Under the pieces are notes generated by a model. That model worked only from the letters and a program-made list of their open reading frames with translations. It was not told the DNA's origin and did not search any database. Below, piece after piece: positions 32,439 through 40,535 of a stretch of DNA of 64,000 bases. Position 1 is the first letter of the stretch. Each line of letters starts with the position of its first letter. The stretch is from DASXUX01 sp036504595. Lineage in GTDB: Bacteria > Planctomycetota > SZUA-567 > H5-PLA8. Both the position numbers and the translations under genes were made by a program. The DNA lies in NCBI GenBank assembly GCA_036504595.1, contig DASXUX010000109.1, positions 124,001 through 188,000 of the forward strand, given 5' to 3'.

Positions 32439-34457
32439 GAATTCGCCCGTGTTGACCGAGGCGGAACCGGCTGCCGCCTGCAGGTAAACAGCCAGCAACG
32501 ACAGCTCCGCCGGCGTAACTCCATCCAGCCGTGAGGCCTGCCCGAACGTGCGCGGTCGGTGCCGCGTCAGCTTCTCGACGGCCTCGCGTCCCAGTCCGCT
32601 GACAGCCTTGAAATCGACACCCACTGGAATCGCCTTGTCCTCAAGTTCCTTCAGCCGCTCAACCTGATCGATCTGCCGCTTCAAATATCCTTCGTATTTC
32701 GCTTCGATCTGCAGCGCTTCTGCAACAAGGAGCGATATCTCCCCGTCGCTCCTGCCTACTGCCGCTGCCTCCTGCCTACTGCCACTGGCCCCCGGACCCT
32801 GAACCCCGAACCCCAGCTGTTCCAGCGACATCTCCGGCTGGCGCAGCAGTTCCCACAGCGTCTTCTGCTCGCCCGGCCGGCGCTGAGTCTGTAAATGCCG
32901 CCGCAACGCATCGATCTGCCCCTGCTTTTGAGCGAATGCTGCCAACGTCGTTGCATCCAGCAGTCCCAGGCGGCGCGCGTGAGCGCCCAGGCGCCGGTCC
33001 GCATTGTCCTGCCGTAGCAGCAAGCGGTACTCGCTGCGGGACGTAAACAGGCGATAGGGCTCAGTGATCTGTTTCGTGACGAGGTCATCGGCCATAATCC
33101 CGAGATACGCTTCGTTGCGCCCGAGAATAAAGCTCTCTCGCCCGCCGGTTTTCACAGCCAGAGCCGCATTGATGCCGGCCATGATTCCCTGTCCCGCCGC
33201 CTCCTCGTAGCCGCTGGTGCCGTTGATCTGTCCGGCCAGATAAAGCCCCTGCACGCGCCGCGTCTGATACGTCGGCGTGATCTGGTGCGGCGGAACCATG
33301 TCGTATTCGATCGCGTAGCCGAAACGCAGAATGCTTGCCTCTTCGCAACCCGGCACTGACCGCACCATCTCGATCTGCACTTCCGGCGGCAAACTGGTCG
33401 AGAGGCCGTTGACGTAGAACTCCTCGGTCTCCATCCCTTCAGGCTCAAGAAAAATCTGATGGCTGTCTTTTTCCGGAAACCGCACCACCTTGTCTTCGAC
33501 CGACGGACAGTAGCGCGGCCCGCGCGACTTGATCTGCCCCGTAAAAAGCGGCGCGCGATGGAGATTGTCACGGATCGCCTTGTGGGTCGCCTCCGTGGTG
33601 CGGGTGAGATAGCAGCAACGGCTGGGGCGCTCGATTTTTGCCGTGCGGTAGCTCATCGCCGGCGGCGGATCGTCGCCCCACTGTTCTTCCAGACCCTTGA
33701 AGTTGATCGTGCTGCCGTTCAGCCGCGGCGGAGTGCCTGTCTTCAGCCGCGAGAGCTCAAACCCGAGCGCCTCCAGCGATCCGGACAAACGCATCGCCGC
33801 CACTTCGCCCAACCGTCCGCCGCGCGTCTGCTGTGTCCCCTGGTGAATCAGCCCGCGCAGAAATGTTCCCGTCGTCACGACCACCGCGCAAGCCGTATAC
33901 GTCAGCCCGCTCCCCGCCCGAATGCCAACGACCCGCAGACTTCCCTCCGCCGGCGCCGCAACTGTCAGCTCCGCCGGCGCGATCCCGTCGCGCAACATCT
34001 TCAGACGCTCGGCATAGAGGTGCTCCGCGTTCGCAGAATCCGCAATCCGCAATCCGCAATCAGCAATCAGCAGTTCTTCCACCATCTCCTGCCGCAGCGT
34101 CAGGTTCGGCTGCCGCTCCAGATACTGCTTCATGAGGACCGCGTAAAGGCGTTTGTCACACTGAGCGCGCGGTGACTGCACCGCGGGGCCGCGCGAACGG
34201 TTTAACATGCGGAACTGGATGCCGCTGCGATCGGTGATCAACCCTTGCGCGCCGCCGAGCGCGTCGATTTCGCGCACCACGATGCCCTTTGCCGTGCCGC
34301 CGACGGCCGGATTGCAGGACATCTGAGCGACCGCTTCCAGCGAAATCGTCGCCAGCAGCGTTTTGCAGCCCATCCGCGCCGCCGCCAACGCCGCCTCGCA
34401 GCCCGCGTGGCCAGCGCCGATGACGATGATGTCGAAATTGAGCGAGTCTTGAGGCAT
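32406..34457 (-). CDS. mnmG: tRNA uridine 5-carboxymethylaminomethyl modification enzyme MnmG
   Basis: FAD-dependent partner of MnmE in wobble-uridine modification. ATG at 34457, 683 residues. The FAD-binding Rossmann motif is VIGAGHAGCEAALAAARMG; the typical MSCNPAVGGTAKG, YCPSVEDKVVRFPEK and INGTSGYEEAAGQG are all present. Three stretches are repeat-derived: residues ~128-141 (IADCGLRIAD-type), ~547-571, and the last ~11 residues. They lie in surface or terminal positions of the family, so activity may persist. The MnmE-like GTPase of this window (9228-10544) lacks its key Cys, which raises the question of whether another MnmE exists elsewhere. Confidence 0.96.
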   Translation of the reverse strand: MPQDSLNFDIIVIGAGHAGCEAALAAARMGCKTLLATISLEAVAQMSCNPAVGGTAKGIVVREIDALGGAQGLITDRSGIQFRMLNRSRGPAVQSPRAQCDKRLYAVLMKQYLERQPNLTLRQEMVEELLIADCGLRIADSANAEHLYAERLKMLRDGIAPAELTVAAPAEGSLRVVGIRAGSGLTYTACAVVVTTGTFLRGLIHQGTQQTRGGRLGEVAAMRLSGSLEALGFELSRLKTGTPPRLNGSTINFKGLEEQWGDDPPPAMSYRTAKIERPSRCCYLTRTTEATHKAIRDNLHRAPLFTGQIKSRGPRYCPSVEDKVVRFPEKDSHQIFLEPEGMETEEFYVNGLSTSLPPEVQIEMVRSVPGCEEASILRFGYAIEYDMVPPHQITPTYQTRRVQGLYLAGQINGTSGYEEAAGQGIMAGINAALAVKTGGRESFILGRNEAYLGIMADDLVTKQITEPYRLFTSRSEYRLLLRQDNADRRLGAHARRLGLLDATTLAAFAQKQGQIDALRRHLQTQRRPGEQKTLWELLRQPEMSLEQLGFGVQGPGASGSRQEAAAVGRSDGEISLLVAEALQIEAKYEGYLKRQIDQVERLKELEDKAIPVGVDFKAVSGLGREAVEKLTRHRPRTFGQASRLDGVTPAELSLLAVYLQAAAGSASVNTGEFEPQRRKGAKD
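32744..32816. repeat. CCTACTGCC and ACCCTGAACCCC words inside mnmG
   Basis: TCCTGCCTACTGCCGCTGCC words followed by GGACCCTGAACCCCGAACCCC, translated in the mnmG frame as GVQGPGASGSRQEAAAVGR. Confidence 0.75.
34034..34073. repeat. CAATCCG repeat inside mnmG
   Basis: AATCCGCAATCCGCAATCCGCAATCAGCAATCAG-type words are read in frame on the minus strand as LLIADCGLRIADS. The same unit occurs in asnB (7539-7566), where it is read in a different frame and strand. Confidence 0.85.
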
Positions 34458-34460
34458 CAA

Positions 34461-34751
34461 AAACGTCCCACCACAGAGGACACGGAGGACACAGAGAAAA
34501 GATTATAGGGGATGGAGCAGGAATGTCCTGCACTTCATCTAATCGCGATGAACCTCGCCTTCCACCGCGTTCCCTGAAGGATTCCCGCCTCGCTCCGTCT
34601 CTACTAATAATCAGCACCTCGTGCAAGCCCGGCCTGCGCAGTCTGTTTGCAGCCTGCAGGCAAGACGTTAAAGTAAGTGGCCTGTGTTGAAGCAGCAGGT
34701 TTGAATGTAACGGCGTGACGACAGCCCCGGATGGCATAGATACACTGGCAT
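34461..34751. other. 290-base spacer before the FHA-AsmA gene
   Basis: It holds CACAGAGGACACGGAGG words at 34468-34500 and no gene. It must contain the divergent promoters of mnmG and the giant gene; I see no convincing sigma-70 pair. Confidence 0.4.
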
Positions 34752-37700
34752 ATGCTGCGCTTCGTGTTCGTGGGGTCACAGGGTTCTTTTGCGGTGCCGT
34801 CCGGCGAAAGCAGGATGGGCAGCGATGCCGCATGCCAACTCTGCATCCGCGGCGACGGCATCCTTCCTGTCCACGCCTACCTGCGCACCGATTCGGACAA
34901 AGTTCTGATCCGTCCGGCCGACGCCAGCGCTTCGTCCGGCACATCCGTTACCGGTTCAATCACCGTCAACGGCCAACCGCTCAGCGGACCGATCACGCTC
35001 ATACCTGGCCAGGAAATCGCCCTCGGCGGCGAACGGCTTCGTTTGATCAGCGAGGAAGTCAAGCCGCCACCGCTGCTCCGCCGCCTGTGGAATCGGCGTT
35101 GGTTCCGCCGGATGTCCTGGTGCACCGCCAGCCTGGCCGTGCTGATTCTGCTCGCGTATAGCGTTTTGACTCTCGTCATCCTTGACGAAAAAGCGCTGAA
35201 GAATCACATCGTCAAAGCGGTCAGCGCCTATCTGCTCCGCGACATGTCCGAGACCGACATCGACAGCGTGCAGGTCAAGCTTCTTGAGGGCGTGGCCACC
35301 GTCAAGAACCTGCGCATCAAAGAACGCGACACGTTTGCCGGCAGTTCCAGTCCTTTCGTCGAAATCCCCAGCCTGAGCGTTCGCGTGCAGATCTGGCCGC
35401 TGGTGCGCAGTTGGTTCCGGGAGTACCGGGGCTTGCAGATCGTCGTGAACAATCCTTCGGTGTACATCGAACGCTCCCGCACGGACGGCGCCCTGAATAT
35501 TCAGGACATCTTGCGCAAGTACGCGCAGCGCAGCGGTCCCGCTTACCTAGGCCTGAAACACCTGGCCTGCACACTCAGCGTGAAAGACGGCAAAGTCCGC
35601 CTGCGCGATGAATTCACTAAGACCGGCGACACGAGCCTTGAAGGCATCAACCTGAACCTGTCGCAGGATGGCCTGGGCCAGCCGCTCGCCATCGAAAACT
35701 GCGCGATGCAGTTCATCGCGCCCGCCGGAACCGGGACCTTGAGCGTCAGCGGCCACCTGTCCGTACTTGATGCCGCAAGCTACGTGAACATGAGCAAGAT
35801 TTCCTCCGACGACCTGCAGGTAAAGATGACGCGGTTCGACCTGGCGCGCTTGTTTGAACATCTCGGCTACGCCTGGGCGCCACCCAACACCGACTTCAAG
35901 GTCGTGCTTGGAAAGCCCATTACCGGCCAGATTGCCATCAAAATCAAAGACCCCAGCCATGTTGACGTTGAAAGTCAGGGCGACGGCATCCGCAGCGAAA
36001 GCCTGATCTCCATCATGGAACCCGGCCGCCCACCGCTGGGCAACATTCCCATGGGCCTTAACTTCAGCCTGAAACTACAGGACAATGGCAACGGCTACCT
36101 GCCGCACGACATGAATATTCGACTGCGCAGCGCTGCGGATCTGTCCAATCCGGCGACGAACCATCTCAATTTCGGAGCCAGCGGCCGGCTGAATCCCGGC
36201 GGTGTCAGCGCCTACATCGTCGATTTCGACTGCGTCCTCGAACGCTTCCTCGGCACCGACGTCGGCAAACGCCTGGGCCTGGACGGCCGCCTGGGCGGAC
36301 GGCTGCAGGGCAAAGCCAAGCTCCTGCGCGAAGTGAATGGAAGCTGGAAGATCGACGCCAGCATGGATCTCAACCCCGATGATGCCTATGTGATGGTGCC
36401 CGATCCCAACGATCCTAACGATCCTAAGAAGTTCAAGCGGCAGCCTCTGCCACTGAACTTCGATTTCCACGCCAGCGCCCAGCCAGACTCGGCCGGCGGA
36501 GTGAAGGAACTGAAGATCGAGAAGTTCAGCCTGCGGGCTCCGTCCGCCGTGGCGTCAAGCGAGGTCGAAGGCGTTATCAAGGGACTGGATCATAGCGGCG
36601 AACTGGAGGCGCAGGCACAGTTCAAGTTGCAGTTGAAAGGCCGCGAGTTCTGGAACGAATTCGCACCGATCCTTGGGCTCTTCGGTTTCACCCAGCCCAT
36701 TGAAGAAATCTTCGACCTGAAGGTCACGCTGGTTGGCAAACACGATATCGTCAGCCTGGCCGCCGTGGGAACCGCCAGCCGGCAATGGGATCCTGTGCCG
36801 GCCGCCGGTCCCCACGACCCTGCTCCAGTGCAACTGCGGACCGTGCTTGATTTCGATCGCTCGTTGACGACTTCAAAGGCCACCAACGAAAAACCCTACC
36901 TTTCGGTGATCCTTGAATTCATTTCCACGCAAGGCAAGCCCATGTTCGTCCATCTCGATGCCGCCTGCGGCCGCGACGACAAGACCGAAACGCTTACCGC
37001 CGTGCTCGCCGCGCACGACCGCGAAAAGGACCAGCCGCTTCCGGGCATCCGCTCGGATGTCGTCACCCTGCGCCAGCGCTTCCAGCCGTACATCGAGGGC
37101 TATCTGAAGAGACTGGACGCGCAACCCGGCGGAGGCAACTGGCTGAAACGCTATCAGCAATCCGTGCTGCAGGGTGAACTGGAGCAATCCGGAAAACTGA
37201 TGGTCGTGCGTCCGCTCGACCCCAAGAGCCCGCGGCCGACCAAAGTAGACTTCGACTTCAACATTCGAGGCAAACAACTCGATGCCAGGCTGCCGCTGCA
37301 GTTTGCTGGCGCGGCCGCTCCGGCACTCTGGGGCTGGCGGGAAGAAGCGGTGAATGCCCAGATCAAAGGAACTTACTCGCATCGCCTGGCCGAAAACAAA
37401 GAGGAGCCCGACACTGAGAATCTGAACCTCGAAAAGTTCAAGATCGAAGGCAGCGTGGGCGCCTTTGAACTGAAGGTCCAGGATCTGGATGTCTTCAAGC
37501 TCTGCAACCTGCCCAGGCTGGCGAATCAGACCTGGACCGATTGCGCGGCATCCATCCAGATGGCGGGGCAAGTCGATCCGCCGGCGTTCGCGCTGGCGCG
37601 CTCGTTGAAATGGCTGCCGGACGAATACCCGTTCTGCGGCGCTCTGACGGTGGAAGCTGTCTTCGACCGCAAGAAAGACGTCGTTGACCTGAAGAAATTC

Positions 37701-40535
37701 GTTTTCCGACAGTCCGAAAAATCCCCCATCTCATTCCTGCTGCACCTGGACGCCAGCGGCTCGCTCCTGCGTGCCCGCGATCTGTCCACGCGGCTGCTTC
37801 CGGTGGACGCGCCGGCCACGGTGGTGGAACAGTTTGGCGGACTGCTGGACGAAGGCGGCCCAGCGGTGTTGCTGGACCATTTGGGCGAGCAACTGGCGGT
37901 GGAGTCGCTTCAGATCGACAGCAGCGCCTTCATGGAATGGGCCCGGCGCACGTACACCAAGGAGCGCAAGCAGCCGGAGTTCCTGGCTGCCATGCTGCGC
38001 GGAGACTGGCAGCCCCGCGACATCTGGAGAGCGGCGGGCGTGAAGTTCCAGCGGACCAACGCCAACGAACGCGCTTGGCAACTGGTTGGAGCGTTCCGCA
38101 ACGACCTCACCTGCAAACTCGGCTGGCCGGCGCTCTGGCCGCATCTTGGCGATCCCGCACAGTACGGCAAGGCCACGCTTTCTTTTGATCACGACTGGGC
38201 TCTGCGCACAGGCGTGACCGTAAACCCGAACGACGGCACCTTGACGATCTACATGGAGGAAGCCGATCTGGACAAGGCGCACATTGCTCTCGCGCTGCCG
38301 GCGCTGAAGTACACCTTCGACAAGCCGGCCGGCCAGACCTGCAAACTCAAGCTGACTCCCGGCCACTACACGCACACGCACGGCGCCGAGATCGGGCAAC
38401 TAAAGTTCGAGAGCACCCCGCTCACGGTGGACGTCAAGGATCTGCGGTTGCTGCAAGGCGAGCCCGCACAATTGGCCGAATTGGTCGTGCGCGGCGGACC
38501 GCTGCCATGCGTGATCACTGCATGCCGGATCGACCCGGCCACTGACAAATTGCAGGGGAACGTCAGTGCCCCGGCGGCAGAACTCGCCTTCCTCGCCAGC
38601 ATCTTCCCACGCACGCCGCCAGCGCTGAAACTGAGCGGCACGGCCAAGGACTTGACCGCCTCGTACAAAGGCAGCCTGATCAGCCTGCGCGCGCTGATCG
38701 AACCCAACACCGCCGCGCTGGTTCGAGACTTGAAACTCGAGGCCGAAGACCCCCGCCTGAAAGGGCTGAATACCGAATCGGACATTTTGGAGATCAAAGG
38801 CGAAGCGTCTGGCGCACAGATGGCCGCCGGAATTACAGATGCTGAACGCGTCAGTCTGCAACTCGGGGGCAAACTTCGTATCACCCCGCGCAACTTCAGT
38901 TGTGATGGTTTTGCGCTAACGATGCAACAGGGAACGGGGCCGGCGGCCCTTAAGCAAACCGTCACCGCGCCCGTGTTGCGTGCCGACTCCACCAACCCAA
39001 AGCTCACGCTCGCTCAAGCGTGCAAAGCCCCGGGGCTGCCGCTGAATCTGAGCGCTGACCTGGCCTTCAGCACCTCCTTTAACCCCGCGGCCTGGCTATC
39101 CGCCGGTGACGTTCTGATTAACGCCGTCACAGGCGCCGCCGCGCCCAAACCCGGTTCAGAACGGCGCGTCGCGGACCTGGAACACCTCGTCTTTACCGGT
39201 GGGATGACTGCACCCGAAGCCAATATCGGCGAGCTGACATTGAAGCCATTCGACGCGAAAAGCCTGAGCTTCAAGGCTCTGCACCTTAACGTGAAGTCGC
39301 TGACGACGAGTTTCTACAATGGCAAGTTGGAGCTCTTCGACAGCGATTTTGACCTGGGGAAGACAGGTGTTGCTCCCCTGCAAGGCCGCCTGCAGATCAA
39401 GCCTGTTGCGTTCAACACGCGGCTGAAACTGCTCGACGCCGACGTCAGCCAGATCGTGGGTGGTGTCGCCAAGAACGGCTACGCTCTGGCCAGCACGGGG
39501 AAAGTCGGCGCGCAAGGCACGCTGAGCGGCGTGAACTTCACCGGGTTGGAGCGCCACACGTGGGAAGGCGCGGTCAAGTTGCAGCTCGCGCCCTTCGCGA
39601 TCCTGGCGCCTCCGCCTGCCACGGCCGGCACGGAGGCCGGCGCTACCGCACCTTGGGCCAAGCCGTATTTGCGCCTGGGCCCGAAGTTTTTCGGCGCGTT
39701 CTTGAAAGCATCTGGCGCCGAGGCGGTGAATCTGCCGGAGCTTACGCGCGAGTTGGCGTTGGAGGAGTCCACACAGCCGTTGAACGGCTTCGCTTTGATG
39801 CTGCAGACGTACCTGGCCAAAGCGTTCGCCTTCGACACGAACCGTCTGGACTTTGCCTCAGCGGAACCCACCGTCACGATCACGCACGGCTTCGCATCCA
39901 TTGATCCGCTGCTGCTGGTCGGCCGAAACGCCTGTGCCGGTTTGGATCTTCAGCTTAAGAACCTGAAGATCAACCTTGCGGATGAGACCTTCGCCGACGA
40001 CCTGGTTATCTTTCCCGCCGCGATTCCTGAATCTTCGCGCCAGCGCCTGGTGCTGCAGCAGTGGCCCGCGGCCGAACAGCAGGCGTTCTTGCGTGAAACC
40101 GAAACGCGACTGCCGCTGCGGGTCAGTGGGCGGCTCTGCGCCGCAAGCGCCAAATTCCCCTGGCCGCAACTCACCAGCCTTGGCCGGCGCGCGCTGTTTG
40201 GTACGGACAAGATTAACGACTTGATTGAACTGGAGCAGGCGCGCCAGCATCTCGCGCGCGTTTGGGTGGCCGGTCCGGGGCTGGAAAAAGCCGCGTCGCT
40301 GGCCGATCTGGCATCCGTGGGCCTGCCGGGCACGCTTGGCGCACGCCAGCAAGGCCAGACTATGCTCGACCGCGTGCCCAACCTGCCCCTGCGTTTGCAG
40401 GAGAAGCTCTCGGTCAGCAGTGAGCTCATCACGCCGATGGAATCGCTGGAACTTCTCCTCAACCCCGAACCGCTGCCGCCGAACGGGAGAAACGTCAAAC
40501 CGCCAACGAAGGCCCCGACACCCGAACCGAAATGA
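34752..40535 (+). CDS. FHA-like / AsmA-TamB-like giant membrane protein
   Basis: 1927 residues. The first ~98 residues look like an FHA fold: RMGSDAACQLCIRG, a His in LPVHAYL where FHA domains have S-x-x-H, and TVNGQPLSGPITLIPGQEI. A transmembrane helix (~118-140) follows, so the FHA part would be cytoplasmic and the rest periplasmic. The long remainder has AsmA/TamB-type features: IDSVQVKLLEGVATVKNLRI, PSLSVRVQIWPLV, GLQIVVNNPSVYIERS, then repetitive beta-rich sequence to the end. AsmA-like proteins move phospholipids between the membranes. Residues ~1624-1630 come from an ACGGAG-loop hairpin insert. It overlaps the PpiC gene by ATGA. The FHA fusion is unusual, and the FHA call is moderate. 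Confidence 0.75.
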   Translation: MLRFVFVGSQGSFAVPSGESRMGSDAACQLCIRGDGILPVHAYLRTDSDKVLIRPADASASSGTSVTGSITVNGQPLSGPITLIPGQEIALGGERLRLISEEVKPPPLLRRLWNRRWFRRMSWCTASLAVLILLAYSVLTLVILDEKALKNHIVKAVSAYLLRDMSETDIDSVQVKLLEGVATVKNLRIKERDTFAGSSSPFVEIPSLSVRVQIWPLVRSWFREYRGLQIVVNNPSVYIERSRTDGALNIQDILRKYAQRSGPAYLGLKHLACTLSVKDGKVRLRDEFTKTGDTSLEGINLNLSQDGLGQPLAIENCAMQFIAPAGTGTLSVSGHLSVLDAASYVNMSKISSDDLQVKMTRFDLARLFEHLGYAWAPPNTDFKVVLGKPITGQIAIKIKDPSHVDVESQGDGIRSESLISIMEPGRPPLGNIPMGLNFSLKLQDNGNGYLPHDMNIRLRSAADLSNPATNHLNFGASGRLNPGGVSAYIVDFDCVLERFLGTDVGKRLGLDGRLGGRLQGKAKLLREVNGSWKIDASMDLNPDDAYVMVPDPNDPNDPKKFKRQPLPLNFDFHASAQPDSAGGVKELKIEKFSLRAPSAVASSEVEGVIKGLDHSGELEAQAQFKLQLKGREFWNEFAPILGLFGFTQPIEEIFDLKVTLVGKHDIVSLAAVGTASRQWDPVPAAGPHDPAPVQLRTVLDFDRSLTTSKATNEKPYLSVILEFISTQGKPMFVHLDAACGRDDKTETLTAVLAAHDREKDQPLPGIRSDVVTLRQRFQPYIEGYLKRLDAQPGGGNWLKRYQQSVLQGELEQSGKLMVVRPLDPKSPRPTKVDFDFNIRGKQLDARLPLQFAGAAAPALWGWREEAVNAQIKGTYSHRLAENKEEPDTENLNLEKFKIEGSVGAFELKVQDLDVFKLCNLPRLANQTWTDCAASIQMAGQVDPPAFALARSLKWLPDEYPFCGALTVEAVFDRKKDVVDLKKFVFRQSEKSPISFLLHLDASGSLLRARDLSTRLLPVDAPATVVEQFGGLLDEGGPAVLLDHLGEQLAVESLQIDSSAFMEWARRTYTKERKQPEFLAAMLRGDWQPRDIWRAAGVKFQRTNANERAWQLVGAFRNDLTCKLGWPALWPHLGDPAQYGKATLSFDHDWALRTGVTVNPNDGTLTIYMEEADLDKAHIALALPALKYTFDKPAGQTCKLKLTPGHYTHTHGAEIGQLKFESTPLTVDVKDLRLLQGEPAQLAELVVRGGPLPCVITACRIDPATDKLQGNVSAPAAELAFLASIFPRTPPALKLSGTAKDLTASYKGSLISLRALIEPNTAALVRDLKLEAEDPRLKGLNTESDILEIKGEASGAQMAAGITDAERVSLQLGGKLRITPRNFSCDGFALTMQQGTGPAALKQTVTAPVLRADSTNPKLTLAQACKAPGLPLNLSADLAFSTSFNPAAWLSAGDVLINAVTGAAAPKPGSERRVADLEHLVFTGGMTAPEANIGELTLKPFDAKSLSFKALHLNVKSLTTSFYNGKLELFDSDFDLGKTGVAPLQGRLQIKPVAFNTRLKLLDADVSQIVGGVAKNGYALASTGKVGAQGTLSGVNFTGLERHTWEGAVKLQLAPFAILAPPPATAGTEAGATAPWAKPYLRLGPKFFGAFLKASGAEAVNLPELTRELALEESTQPLNGFALMLQTYLAKAFAFDTNRLDFASAEPTVTITHGFASIDPLLLVGRNACAGLDLQLKNLKINLADETFADDLVIFPAAIPESSRQRLVLQQWPAAEQQAFLRETETRLPLRVSGRLCAASAKFPWPQLTSLGRRALFGTDKINDLIELEQARQHLARVWVAGPGLEKAASLADLASVGLPGTLGARQQGQTMLDRVPNLPLRLQEKLSVSSELITPMESLELLLNPEPLPPNGRNVKPPTKAPTPEPK
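39624..39641. repeat. ACGGAG-loop hairpin in the AsmA-like gene
   Basis: GCCGGC-ACGGAG-GCCGGC, read in frame as A-G-T-E-A-G, followed by CGCTACC exactly as next to the valS copies (reverse strand). Confidence 0.85.
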
